Part shown: positions 37,940 through 47,307 of the stretch, in pieces
Layout of the letters: each line of letters begins with the position of its first letter
Numbering within the stretch: the stretch's first letter is position 1
DNA from: a virus
IMG/VR virus record: IMGVR_UViG_3300042350_001802
Span: 62,001 to 126,000 of that record
Strand: one strand, 5' to 3'
DNA: 64,000 bases
Position numbers and translations under genes: made by a program
Notes under the pieces: model-generated
Seen by the model: only the letters and a program-made list of their open reading frames with translations
The model's database searches: none
What the model was told of the DNA's origin: nothing

Positions 37940-40900
37940 ATGAGTGCTTGTCCTAATCTAAAGTCTCAAGAGTGGAAAACATTGTCTAGTGCAATCGGTG
38001 AAGATCGTGCTATGCTGGCATTTATTCGTAATAATGAAGCTATCCCTTCTGTAGAAAAAGCTCGTGAGCTTATAACAGATAGAGGATTGCTAGAGTCTTT
38101 TGAAAAGATGCCACTACTCACTACAGAATTAGTGAATGGTATTTTAAAATCTAGGGGTTTAATTACAGATGAGACTACCAGAATTGATGGAAACACTTAT
38201 TATAGAATAGATAAGAGTGGTCCAAATATTGGTCAGCGTCTTGGAGATTTTACCGATCAGTACGGAATGATATTAGATTATCGTGGGGATTATGTACGTC
38301 CTACAGAATCTGGCATGGAACAGTTTAACTCTTTTGCTGGCACTGTAAACTTTGACAATAGAACTCTTACAGAGATATCTAAGTCTTTTCTTTCTTCTAT
38401 TGGTGTTGGTATTCAAACTCAGAATGATGTATTAGCAAAATATGGATCTAATGGTGTTGCTGACTTTGCAGCTAGAATGGTTCGTATTCAGGAAGGATTT
38501 GAAGATGAAGCTTTACCAGAAGAAGCATTGCACTTCTTTTTGGATATGATTGATCAATCCACTCCTGAACTTATGGAAGCGTTAGATAAGATACGCGAGC
38601 TTCCTATCTATAAGTCTACATTAGAGCAGTACAAAAACAATAAGAACTATCAGACTCCTGATGGTAAGATTCGTTTTGAAAAGATTAAAAAAGAAGCATT
38701 AGCTAAACACCTTGCACAAAAACTTAAGGAAAAGGAAATGCGTGGGTGGTTAAAAAATCTATGGGACTATATTGTATCTGCAATTAAGAATCTTACATTC
38801 AATAAAGATCCTATGGAAAAGCTTCAGTTGCTTTTCTTAAAAGGTAGGATTGATGCTCTCCAATCTAATTTTAATTCTTCAGAAATCTACAATCAGCTTT
38901 CTGATGAGTATAAAAACTTCTATGAGTCTCAAGTTTCTACGGAAGAGCAGAGACAAACAGTAGCTGCAGTGTTTCAAGCTACTGCTCCTATTATGTTTGA
39001 ACCTGAAAATCACAAACTTACGATGCGTGATGCAACAGGTACAGATCATATAATGAAGTCTACAACATCTATTTTAGGGTCTGACTATATAACTGAACTT
39101 GATTCTCTGGATGTTATTCTTGCTATCACTACAAACTACTCATTAGAGATGGGTGCGCAAGCTGGTATTACACTTGGGGACGATGCTCAAGTGACTGGTA
39201 AAAAGCTCACTGACTATCTTGTAAATCTAATTGTACAGAATAAAGTAGAAGAGGAAGAGATACAGCAGCGTTTGGGTGATCGTATTAAAGAACTATTGTT
39301 TCAAGCAGCAGAGAGTAAGAGAAAAACCTTATTTGGTACTGCAGTGCATAGTATTGCAGAAGCTGCTATTCTTAATAAACCTATAGACTTAGATGCTTTA
39401 GATCCAATTATCTACAATATTATGGATCGTAAAACGATTGAGCGTTTAGTATATGGTACTGCATCTGAACCTGGAATTATAGGGATAATCAGAGATCTTA
39501 AAAATAGTGGTCATGTTATTATGACTGAGGTTGCTGTAGGTAATGGAGAGATTGGTGGTATCATAGATATAATTGCAATCGATAAGAAAGGAGTGGCACA
39601 CATCTACGACTTTAAAACAAAGTTTATAAATCCTGAGAAAACAGCTAAGAAGTTTAATACACTAGAAGACTACTTCAACTATGTAACTTCTCTTCTTAGT
39701 AAAGGGGGTATTAAAGATGAGGAGCAAACTCTACCAGAATTAGTTGGTAAGCGCAGATCCCAGATGGAAAAATATGGTCAGCAGCAATCTATTTATAAGA
39801 AGCTACTAATGCAGTCTGGGGTTAAGGTTGGAGACATTAATATTATTGGTGTACCATATACGCTAAACACTAATACTAACAAGGTGGATGATATTAAACC
39901 ATTTGTTGTAAAAAACATAGGGTTTAATGATCGTATTGCAAACTCTTATTTCCCAAATCTTGATCCTACAATGGATGCTAATGCTACAAAAGAGGTTAAG
40001 AAGATTGAGGATGATAGAGTGAAAGCATTAGAAAGTATATCAAAAGAAAAGCTTAAGGAGACGTTTGCTAATATGCAAGCTCGTTTAACTCAAATCTATA
40101 ACTACTTTTCAAGAAATAGAGAAGGACGTGTTGTATATGAAATGTTAAACGATGAAGCTACAAAAAGTAATAGGGTTAAATTACAAAGAGATCTTGTTAC
40201 TGATGTAATTGAGAATTTTGATAGTTTTAACGATATGCTTTCTGCACAAAAAACTTTTGTGGAGATTATAGATTCTGCTGGTCCGATACTGAATATCTTA
40301 AGTAAGAGATTCCAAGAGCTTAGAGCTTTAACACCTGCAGATACAAAAGCAGCAAGTGCTAAGCTTTCTGAAATGAAAAAGATTAGAGACTTTATTGTAG
40401 GTTATCAGAATATGTTTGATGAGATGTCTCAATATCTTGACAAGACTGAAAATAACCCATTAGTTAGTCGTATTAATGAAATGCAAGGGATTATAGCAGG
40501 TATAAGAGTTGACTATATTCATGGCATTACTCCTGAGACTATTAAGATTTTAAAGGATGTATTTAGTCCTCAAGAGGTTGAGAATATGAAGCGTGAGTAT
40601 AATGAGATGATTAAATCTGCAGAGGAACGCGGTGATAAACAAAGAGCGGAACAACTTAGAAAAGAGCTTGATGAGTTGCCATCTGAGCGTATGATTGCAG
40701 AACTTTTGAGTGGTAATAAGGGTGATGTAGGTTGGTTTTTCTCAAAGTTTCTACCAGCAATATCAAATCCTGATATTATTATAGCAGGTCTTGCTAAACG
40801 TCTTAAAGCAGTTTTAGATAAGGTGCGTCTTATAAATAAAGACTTTAGAGATCGTTTAGATGTAGAATTTACAAAACGTGCTGCTGTATATGGTAGAGGT

Positions 40901-43900
40901 CTTGATGTTAAAGCAATCAATCAGTCTCTTGTTTATACGCAAAAAACAATATCTAGAAGCGGTGAGGAGATGAACCAGTTGTTTTTCTTATCTGAATTTG
41001 ATGAGAAACTTTATTATGATTATGATAAGCTACGCTATGAGCTTGAGCAAGTAAGAGAAAAGTTTAGCAATGGAGAAGCTACTGAAGCTGAGTTGAGAGA
41101 AGCAAAAAAGAATCTCAAGGAGTTTGAATTAAAATACCTTGAGTCTCAATATACAGATGAGTATTATCAGATGAGCTCTATCCTTGATACCACTGTAACT
41201 TATAAAGGTAGAAAACAGACTGTCAGAGAAATAAGAGATGGTATTATAGATGGTATGCGTGCTATTCAAAGAAAATATCACCGAGATGACATAGCAGAAG
41301 GTGCTGTAAGTGAAGCAGATTTACAAGAACTTCAAATGTATAGAGAGCAATTGACAGAGTTACAGGAGAAAACAAATCCTGATGGTAGTAAAAAGACTGG
41401 AGATGCTCTTCGTATAGCAGATATTCTTCAACGTTATAGTGCTAATAGCAAAAAGATGTATGAGAATGTCGAGATGGGTGGGTTATTTGAAAGAAAAAGA
41501 GAGCGTGTAAAACTCGCTTATGGTGAAAATAGTGAGGAGTATAAACGCTGGATGGCAAATAATACACGTCTTGTAATATCAGATCGTTATTATGAAGAGA
41601 TGGAGTCTATTATGACCGAGCTTGCAGATCTCACACAAGATCCTTATGGAGATAGAAAGAAAGAATTATACGCTGAGTTGCGCACATTAGTGTCTCCATT
41701 TAAAGATAAAGACGGATATATTAAAGGTGAACTAATTGATAATCAAAGAATTGAGAGAATAAAGAACGTACAAAGAGAAATTGATCTGTTGAATAGTCTT
41801 ACAAACGACTATACATCTTTAGGATATACAAAGGAGGAAGCAGCAGAATTAAAGCGTCAAAGATTCTTGAGTTCTATCACTGATCCAAATCATCCTAACT
41901 ATGGAGACTTTAATCCTTTTGCTGTAGATGATATAAAGAAAGCAAGGGAAGCTCGTCTTAAAGCAGATAAGAATCTTGAAGAAAGAATCAAGCGTATTGA
42001 TGTTCTTAGAAAGCAATTGTTTGCAATGCGCAAAACTGAGAACACAAAGTATTACTATCAGGAATTAGAAAATCAAGAACGTTTATATGCAGACGCTGCA
42101 GGGATTTCTTATGAAGAGCTTAAGAAAGATAATAGATTATATTCTCAGTTCCGTGAATCTGAATGGTTCCAGACAAATCACACGCATAAAGTTAGAAATG
42201 TATTTGATGAGAATCTTGGAGATAATCTTCAATCTGAGTCTTGGGAACCTATATACATCTGGAGGCGTAATACCCCAGTAGAAGAGTATATAGAAGAAAA
42301 ACCAGCTAGTCATTTTTATAAGTATGTACTTCGTGAATCATTTGTTGATGATAATGGTAAGACTGTACAGCTTATAAATAAAGATAATAAGGATATACAG
42401 GGAAGACCTAAACCTAAAGCTAATACTGTTTACAAAGCAAAATATGGTGCAGATCATCCATACTTAAATGAAAGATATAAAGATCTCAAAACAAAATATG
42501 AGAACAACACTGCTTCTGAAAAAGAACGTGTTGACTATGAGAACCTTATCTACATTCATAAAGAACTGATTGATGCTCAGCAGGATATAGAATATCGATA
42601 TCGTTTAGGTTTTGGTGTTCCATTTATGGAAAAAAACCTACTTCAAAGAACTGTTGAAGCTAAAGGTCAAAATCTTAAAGAAGCTGCACGTAATACAGTT
42701 AATACCATTAAGCGTGGATTTGTACGTACAGAAGCAGACTTGAATGAAGGTGTCCCAGATTCTACCTCCTCTGCAGCTCGTATTGCTACGATGGATAACG
42801 AAGAGGTTAAATTTATACCAGTTCGTTTTGCAAGTAGAAGTGACGCAGATAATGCTTCATACGATGTATGGGGTGCTATGCTTAACTATGTATCCTCAAT
42901 CAATCGCAAGAAAGAACTTGAAAAGGAACTTGCGTTTGTAAATGCTGTAGAAGAAGTTATTGGAGACAAGATGAATCAACCTAAGAGTGAGACAAAGAAT
43001 CTTATACTTAGTAACATCTTTAAAAAGGTATTTAAAGATGAGGACATTGCTAAAAGAATCAACTTAGGAAGTAATAATCGTGCTGAGGTTATAAAGAGTT
43101 TTGTAAATAGTGTGCTATATAATGAGGAGTACTTTGAAGGATATGATGTACTAGGTGTAAATACGCAGAAGACTATTAGTAGACTTATGAGTTTAAGTAG
43201 CTTTACACTACTTGGATTTGCTCCTTTTAACTGGACGGTGAATGCTCTTTCTGGTAATGTACAAGCTACGATTGAAGCTGTTGCAGGAAAGATGTATGGG
43301 TATAGAGATTTTCTTTCTGCTAAAAAGATCATTTATGCTGATAGTGTTGTAGGAGGTGAGTATGGATCTATTATGAAAGATATGATGGCAGACTTTGGAA
43401 AGGTTGGTAATAGATCTTTCTGGGGTCAAATGATGGAGGTATATGATCCTATTCAGGGAGAGTTTGAAAATGAGTACGGAAGAAAAACAAACTATAATAG
43501 CGTTAAGAACATTTTAAGTTTGGGTGCTTTTTCTGGTAAGATCTGGGGTGAGTGGGAGATTCAGACATCTTCATGGGTAGCGTTTATGAAAAACGTGCGT
43601 CTTTATAATGGTAAGTTCGTAGATAGAGAAACATTCCTAACAATGAAGTTAGGATCTGAGTTTTCTGGAATGACCATGAAAGACTATACAACACAGCGTT
43701 TAGAAGCTTTGAAGGAGTGGGATGGGTTAAAGGTTAATCTGTTAGACGCACATGAGTTAGATGTAAATGGTAAACTTAGAATTAAAGCTGAGTACCAAGA
43801 TGCTTTTAAAATTGGTAGTCAAGAGTTTTCCGATATCGTTGCTAAGCTGCATTTTATGCAGAAAAAGATAAACGGATCGTATGCTGAGTTTGATAAAGCG

Positions 43901-44608
43901 TATGTACAGAAGACATCACTTGGTCGTATGCTATTCTTCTTCCGTAGATATTTCTTACAGCTTGCAATGAATCGTTGGGGTACACGTAGACCAGATTTTG
44001 AAGGGATGGGTGTAGAGCAAGGGTTTTATCTTACATTCTATCAGACATTTGTAAAAGATCTTCTTAAATTTAGATTTAACATTGCTAAGAACTGGCAGTC
44101 ATACAGCCCTCAAGAAAAGAGAGCAATACAAAAGACACTTGCAGAACTTGGTATTATTCTTTCTGTGTTTGCAATGTATACTGTTCTATTTGGATATGAT
44201 GACGATGATGAAGATCGTTTTGCAAAACTTCGTCAGCAATCATGGGGAACGCAGTCTATGCTGTTTGTACTACTAAAAGTAAACTCTGAAACTGGTCAGT
44301 TCTTACCAGTTGCAGGTGCAGAGGAATTAAACCGTATATACAGTAATCCGTCTCTTCTTTGGAACCAAGTGACTAGTTATATTAGTCTTTCTAAGATGAC
44401 ACTGATGCATATAGGAAACTTAACACCATTCTTTGATTATGATAAGTCTCTATACTATCAGAAAGACAGTGGTGAATCATGGCTTAAAGAAGAAGGAGAT
44501 AGTAAGTTTGTAGCAGAGTTTATTAGAACCTTTACAGGATATACAGGTAAGACGTTTAATCCTGTCGATGCGGTGAAAGGATTTGAGTTCTCTCAGAGAT
44601 TGAAATAA
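37940..44608 (+). CDS. Giant virion protein 3 (2222 aa) with PD-(D/E)XK nuclease domain
   Basis: Residues about 455-640 form a RecB/Cas4-type nuclease: GTAVHSIAEA with H470 and E474, an acidic strand (MTEVAVGNGEIGG), D543 in IIDIIAIDKKG, then D557-F-K559, the core metal-binding triad. An upstream helical region (1-330) and very long Lys/Glu coiled-coil segments follow or flank it. Near 1750-1770 (FTLLGFAPFNWTVNAL) and 2070-2090 (GIILSVFAMYTVLFG followed by DDDDED) are hydrophobic stretches likely to cross a membrane. As the third giant gene beside the virion polymerase, it is probably ejected; the nuclease could degrade host or competing DNA or trim the incoming genome. The late operon ends here at a terminator. 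Confidence 0.8.
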   Translation: MSACPNLKSQEWKTLSSAIGEDRAMLAFIRNNEAIPSVEKARELITDRGLLESFEKMPLLTTELVNGILKSRGLITDETTRIDGNTYYRIDKSGPNIGQRLGDFTDQYGMILDYRGDYVRPTESGMEQFNSFAGTVNFDNRTLTEISKSFLSSIGVGIQTQNDVLAKYGSNGVADFAARMVRIQEGFEDEALPEEALHFFLDMIDQSTPELMEALDKIRELPIYKSTLEQYKNNKNYQTPDGKIRFEKIKKEALAKHLAQKLKEKEMRGWLKNLWDYIVSAIKNLTFNKDPMEKLQLLFLKGRIDALQSNFNSSEIYNQLSDEYKNFYESQVSTEEQRQTVAAVFQATAPIMFEPENHKLTMRDATGTDHIMKSTTSILGSDYITELDSLDVILAITTNYSLEMGAQAGITLGDDAQVTGKKLTDYLVNLIVQNKVEEEEIQQRLGDRIKELLFQAAESKRKTLFGTAVHSIAEAAILNKPIDLDALDPIIYNIMDRKTIERLVYGTASEPGIIGIIRDLKNSGHVIMTEVAVGNGEIGGIIDIIAIDKKGVAHIYDFKTKFINPEKTAKKFNTLEDYFNYVTSLLSKGGIKDEEQTLPELVGKRRSQMEKYGQQQSIYKKLLMQSGVKVGDINIIGVPYTLNTNTNKVDDIKPFVVKNIGFNDRIANSYFPNLDPTMDANATKEVKKIEDDRVKALESISKEKLKETFANMQARLTQIYNYFSRNREGRVVYEMLNDEATKSNRVKLQRDLVTDVIENFDSFNDMLSAQKTFVEIIDSAGPILNILSKRFQELRALTPADTKAASAKLSEMKKIRDFIVGYQNMFDEMSQYLDKTENNPLVSRINEMQGIIAGIRVDYIHGITPETIKILKDVFSPQEVENMKREYNEMIKSAEERGDKQRAEQLRKELDELPSERMIAELLSGNKGDVGWFFSKFLPAISNPDIIIAGLAKRLKAVLDKVRLINKDFRDRLDVEFTKRAAVYGRGLDVKAINQSLVYTQKTISRSGEEMNQLFFLSEFDEKLYYDYDKLRYELEQVREKFSNGEATEAELREAKKNLKEFELKYLESQYTDEYYQMSSILDTTVTYKGRKQTVREIRDGIIDGMRAIQRKYHRDDIAEGAVSEADLQELQMYREQLTELQEKTNPDGSKKTGDALRIADILQRYSANSKKMYENVEMGGLFERKRERVKLAYGENSEEYKRWMANNTRLVISDRYYEEMESIMTELADLTQDPYGDRKKELYAELRTLVSPFKDKDGYIKGELIDNQRIERIKNVQREIDLLNSLTNDYTSLGYTKEEAAELKRQRFLSSITDPNHPNYGDFNPFAVDDIKKAREARLKADKNLEERIKRIDVLRKQLFAMRKTENTKYYYQELENQERLYADAAGISYEELKKDNRLYSQFRESEWFQTNHTHKVRNVFDENLGDNLQSESWEPIYIWRRNTPVEEYIEEKPASHFYKYVLRESFVDDNGKTVQLINKDNKDIQGRPKPKANTVYKAKYGADHPYLNERYKDLKTKYENNTASEKERVDYENLIYIHKELIDAQQDIEYRYRLGFGVPFMEKNLLQRTVEAKGQNLKEAARNTVNTIKRGFVRTEADLNEGVPDSTSSAARIATMDNEEVKFIPVRFASRSDADNASYDVWGAMLNYVSSINRKKELEKELAFVNAVEEVIGDKMNQPKSETKNLILSNIFKKVFKDEDIAKRINLGSNNRAEVIKSFVNSVLYNEEYFEGYDVLGVNTQKTISRLMSLSSFTLLGFAPFNWTVNALSGNVQATIEAVAGKMYGYRDFLSAKKIIYADSVVGGEYGSIMKDMMADFGKVGNRSFWGQMMEVYDPIQGEFENEYGRKTNYNSVKNILSLGAFSGKIWGEWEIQTSSWVAFMKNVRLYNGKFVDRETFLTMKLGSEFSGMTMKDYTTQRLEALKEWDGLKVNLLDAHELDVNGKLRIKAEYQDAFKIGSQEFSDIVAKLHFMQKKINGSYAEFDKAYVQKTSLGRMLFFFRRYFLQLAMNRWGTRRPDFEGMGVEQGFYLTFYQTFVKDLLKFRFNIAKNWQSYSPQEKRAIQKTLAELGIILSVFAMYTVLFGYDDDDEDRFAKLRQQSWGTQSMLFVLLKVNSETGQFLPVAGAEELNRIYSNPSLLWNQVTSYISLSKMTLMHIGNLTPFFDYDKSLYYQKDSGESWLKEEGDSKFVAEFIRTFTGYTGKTFNPVDAVKGFEFSQRLK

Positions 44609-44610
44609 AG

Positions 44611-44640
44611 AAAAGGGGAAAGTTAAATTTCCCCTTTTTT
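44611..44640. terminator. Bidirectional terminator between convergent operons
   Basis: AAAAGGGGAAA (44611-44621) pairs perfectly over 11 bases with TTTCCCCTTTT (44628-44638) around a six-base loop, with T-runs on either strand. It lies between the end of the last giant gene and the end of the first minus-strand gene, whose stop codon overlaps its right arm. It marks the boundary of late and early/middle transcription. Confidence 0.85.
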
Positions 44641-45070
44641 ATTTCTCCACTATAAACTCGTGCTTTCCTATATAGCAGTCTTGATCCCAATCCATATGCT
44701 TTTTGAATCCATTAATATAACTCTGGATATTTGCAGCACCAATGGGATTATGTGAATGTACAGAACAGCGGTTTAGCTTCAGGTTATTCTTTTGTACATA
44801 CTCACATAACCATCTAGCACAATCTAGTCCTGTCTTTTCTTTATACGTATCATAACTAGGTTGTTGCCAACCTATGTTTAGCTTCTGATTAAAATAATCA
44901 TCTATGTGTTCTTTAGCGAGATCGTGGTCAAATGACACAAGATCCGGAACACCATTTTTCTCTATCCAACTTACAAACTCATCGTAGTTTCTCACTACCT
45001 CCCAGGGATGATAACCTGGGATTGTTGTTGTAGGGGTACGTTGGTCATCTAAGTATAATGCTCTTTTCAT
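44639..45070 (-). CDS. Cyclic-phosphate-processing receiver-like (cREC) protein
   Basis: A 143-aa protein with the receiver-like opening LYLDDQRTP (D8, D9), an acidic strand end SFDHD (D48-D50), TGLDCARWL (80-88) and HSHNPIGAANI (105-115). This set matches the cREC family, a receiver-derived domain proposed to act on cyclic phosphate ends of RNA or nucleotides rather than as a phosphorylation switch. No kinase partner is present. It is the last gene of the minus-strand accessory island and overlaps the upstream gene by four bases (ATGA). In a phage it might repair or process RNA ends or counter a nucleotide-based defence; that is inference. Confidence 0.65.
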   Translation of the reverse strand: MKRALYLDDQRTPTTTIPGYHPWEVVRNYDEFVSWIEKNGVPDLVSFDHDLAKEHIDDYFNQKLNIGWQQPSYDTYKEKTGLDCARWLCEYVQKNNLKLNRCSVHSHNPIGAANIQSYINGFKKHMDWDQDCYIGKHEFIVEK

Positions 45071-45294
45071 GGTTTATCTTTATTAACTAATCTTACTGCC
45101 ACTTCCTTATCGAGAGTGGGCGAATACAACCTTTTTTTATTAGTGCATCTGTTTCTAAGTACTGCATTAGTAACTCCTAAACAAGCGGATGCTCTACCTA
45201 ATGTGTTGTATTTTTGTATCACTGTCTTTGTCTCAGGATCGTACACTCTAACTTCGAGGTCCTTGTATCCAAACTGATCAATATCAATACTCAT
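45067..45294 (-). CDS. Small NUMOD-like putative DNA-binding protein
   Basis: A 75-aa protein. The pattern V-R-V-Y-D-P-E-T-K, then QKYNTLGRASACLGVTNAVL and basic residues resembles the NUMOD1-type modular DNA-binding motif (beta hairpin then helix-turn-helix), usually attached to homing nucleases. Here it stands alone with no nuclease domain. It overlaps the cREC gene by four bases and follows the AP2-like gene after a terminator, so it may be regulated separately. The family assignment is tentative. Confidence 0.5.
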   Translation of the reverse strand: MSIDIDQFGYKDLEVRVYDPETKTVIQKYNTLGRASACLGVTNAVLRNRCTNKKRLYSPTLDKEVAVRLVNKDKP

Positions 45295-45307
45295 GCAGCA
45301 AATTAAG

Positions 45308-45342
45308 TAAAAAAATAGGGGAGAGAAAAATCTTCCCCCCCC
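45308..45342 (-). terminator. Minus-strand intrinsic terminator after the AP2-like gene
   Basis: On the minus strand GGGGAAGA and TCTCCCC (45318-45338) pair imperfectly around an A/T loop and are followed by TATTTTTTT (45309-45317). This fits an intrinsic terminator just downstream of the AP2-like small gene and just upstream of the 45067-45294 gene. Confidence 0.65.
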
Positions 45343-45364
45343 TTTGTTTGTTGGTTTTCCTGGA

Positions 45365-45538
45365 TTAAGCTATATTCTTATCTCTAAACGCAATAGCTTC
45401 TTTACGCGTTGCAAAGTTACGACTAACTAACTTTCCGTTCTTTTTAAAACGAACACGGTAGCTGTTGTTTTCTTTACAGATGTTGTTTGCCACTCTTTTG
45501 TAGGTGGTAGTGGTGTACCTTTTGTTGGTGGTAGACAT
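45365..45538 (-). CDS. Small AP2-like DNA-binding protein (57 aa)
   Basis: I translated this frame by hand: it starts M-S-T-T-N-K-R-Y and ends D-K-N-I-A before TAA. The core SYRVRFKKNGKLVSRNFATR followed by KEAIAF is a three-stranded sheet plus helix pattern of AP2-type domains, as found in phage homing endonucleases and integrase arm-binding domains. It has a high basic charge and no partner domain, so it is probably a small DNA-binding regulator or a remnant of a larger mobile protein. It has its own terminator downstream. Intact frame and clear motif make it a real gene despite its size. Confidence 0.65.
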   Translation of the reverse strand: MSTTNKRYTTTTYKRVANNICKENNSYRVRFKKNGKLVSRNFATRKEAIAFRDKNIA

Positions 45539-45555
45539 GGTCTTATATTTAAGGG

Positions 45556-45810
45556 TTAATCAAATACGCGCTCAATGGTTTTTGAGAAGGGGTTAAACTC
45601 TACTTGGTTGAAGCTGTAGTATGTACCCTTATCAAACACCATACGATCGTGCTCATCGTGTGTAAGAATACCCATGCCACTAAGCATAAACTTAATGTGG
45701 TCTTGAGTGCGCTCATACGTGATGTCACTCTTAGATTCTAGGACGTGCTTGTGTCCAACAACTTCTCCTTCACCGAGGACAAGTCTTTTAGTAGTCTGTT
45801 TGTTGTTCAT
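45556..45810 (-). CDS. Small conserved protein with GEGEVVGHKH and HDEH motifs
   Basis: An 84-aa protein from the ATG at 45810; a GTG at 45870 would add 20 unlikely residues. It contains VLGEGEVVGHKHVLE near the start and GILTHDEHDRMVFDKGTYYS, with Q-V-E-F-N-P later. These match the C-terminal two-thirds of a widespread small protein that usually opens with RQGDVLL and is encoded beside DUF6745 proteins. The RQGD part is missing here but RQGDIIVVKA occurs at the end of the upstream gene. The repeated His/Asp/Glu residues suggest metal binding. Function unknown. Confidence 0.6.
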   Translation of the reverse strand: MNNKQTTKRLVLGEGEVVGHKHVLESKSDITYERTQDHIKFMLSGMGILTHDEHDRMVFDKGTYYSFNQVEFNPFSKTIERVFD

Positions 45811-45869
45811 GATTGTAAATTTAATACTAAGTTTTGAATAATGCCTAAAAGATATACACAAGATTTCCA

Positions 45870-46604
45870 CTATGTTTCAGAGTACATCAAGCTGAGATAG
45901 TCATCTTTAGATAGATGTCTTGTCCATCCTGATGCTACGCTGTCTTTGCTTGCTTTTACTACGATGATGTCACCTTGACGATAGATGCGTTCTGGTCTAG
46001 TGATGTTAGTTCTAATAGTCCAAGCGATAGCTTTAATAGCATCGTAAGTTATTTTAGATCCTTTCTCAGTATAGTTTGTTTCTGAACATCCATTTTCTGG
46101 TACAAATAACCAATACTCACGTCCTGTAGTGGTACACCAGCATCTTACAACAAAGATGTCGTCTTGACGCATCCATTTTTCTGCTGGTTTCTCAAACAAC
46201 TCGGTATAAGGAATTTTATATAGCTCGTATACATCTTCAAACTCATACTCGTACTCTTTATTCTTGTCATCCCAACGAGCACGTTTTTTCTTAACCACTT
46301 GTCTATCAAGTTGTTTTGTTTTTACTTGCTCAAACATTCTTTTAGGACCGATACAGTCAAAGTAGGTACGTCTATCTTCTGTATTTTTAAGCTGTAGAGC
46401 TTCTTTTACAGTGACTTCTTTGATGTCATCCCACATCTCCGCTACGAAGTTATAGAACTCCTCAAGAGCTTCATTTTTACACACTTCAGACTTAAACTGC
46501 TTTAAATCTGTATACTTAGTTTTCCATAAGCGTAAAGCAGTAGAAAGGGAATATCCCTCTCTACCACTTACATTGTACGTTAGTTTTTCAAACTGATTTT
46601 TCAT
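45870..46604 (-). CDS. DUF6745-like protein ending in an RQGD segment
   Basis: A 244-aa protein. The part with VVRCWCTTTGREYWLFVP, a short linker and AIKAIAWTIR resembles the DUF6745 core, in which a substrate-like strand pair is followed by an A-W-T helix. It ends with ERIYRQGDIIVVKA and a 30-residue tail. In relatives the RQGD element begins a separate small protein, whose remainder is encoded just downstream at 45556-45810. The N-terminal half is Lys/Glu-rich. It belongs to the accessory island of paired conserved genes; role unknown. Confidence 0.55.
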   Translation of the reverse strand: MKNQFEKLTYNVSGREGYSLSTALRLWKTKYTDLKQFKSEVCKNEALEEFYNFVAEMWDDIKEVTVKEALQLKNTEDRRTYFDCIGPKRMFEQVKTKQLDRQVVKKKRARWDDKNKEYEYEFEDVYELYKIPYTELFEKPAEKWMRQDDIFVVRCWCTTTGREYWLFVPENGCSETNYTEKGSKITYDAIKAIAWTIRTNITRPERIYRQGDIIVVKASKDSVASGWTRHLSKDDYLSLMYSET

Positions 46605-46605
46605 G

Positions 46606-47307
46606 TTAGTCTAAATTAAGTTCTAAATCTTCTACTGAAATATATATGTCTTTTTCATCTACTTCGGAAACACGTTTGCTAACAGGTTGCATCCACGCCA
46701 CCATATCTCCTGTCTCTGGATCTTTTTCAAAGTCTGTAGATCTGTAGGTGTGGTCTGCAAACATGTTACATTCATCATCTTCGTCTAGTTCTCTATCAAA
46801 CGCTTCTATCACTGCAGTTGCAATTTCAGATGCAACTTTCGCGTGCCTATCTGTAGTGAAACCATTTTGAACTAATAGTTCTACTTCCACTCCTTCTTTA
46901 TATACACTACCTTGTGACTCTTCCACTTGAATAGATAATCCATCAAACCATACATCTTTAGGAACGCGTAAGAATACTTTGATGTCTTCGTTAACAACTT
47001 CCTCTGTACTATAATTGTCTAGTCCTATAAACGCTTTTTCTTTAGGGTCGTAGATTGCTTCACCTGAAGCACTAAAATCACCAGCCCATGATCCATAGTC
47101 TAGTGTATCATAACAATAGTTTATAAGAGCTTCTGTATATTGGTTTTCTTCTTCTGGGTTTTCCCCATCTATTTTAAACTCTACCCATCCAGAGTCATTA
47201 CCACCATCCCATGTAAGAGATAGCTCGTGTCCTTTAGCTACCATAGCGTCGCACCATTCTAAGATGCTTAATTGTTTTTCTTCTTTAGATTGTTTCTTCT
47301 TTGACAT
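46606..47307 (-). CDS. DUF6878-like acidic protein
   Basis: A 233-aa acidic protein. WDGGNDSGWVEFKIDGE near residues 33-49 and YCYDTLDYGSWAGDFSASGE with IYDP resemble the DUF6878 pattern (G-x-D-S-G-x-I/V-E and Y-D-x-L-E-x-x-x-x-G-W). The C-terminal half is rich in Asp/Glu and contains no catalytic motif I know. It overlaps the DUF6915-like gene by 23 bases and is followed after one base by the DUF6745-like gene, so the set is probably cotranslated. Function unknown; acidic surface could mimic DNA, as in some anti-defence proteins, but that is speculation. Confidence 0.55.
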   Translation of the reverse strand: MSKKKQSKEEKQLSILEWCDAMVAKGHELSLTWDGGNDSGWVEFKIDGENPEEENQYTEALINYCYDTLDYGSWAGDFSASGEAIYDPKEKAFIGLDNYSTEEVVNEDIKVFLRVPKDVWFDGLSIQVEESQGSVYKEGVEVELLVQNGFTTDRHAKVASEIATAVIEAFDRELDEDDECNMFADHTYRSTDFEKDPETGDMVAWMQPVSKRVSEVDEKDIYISVEDLELNLD

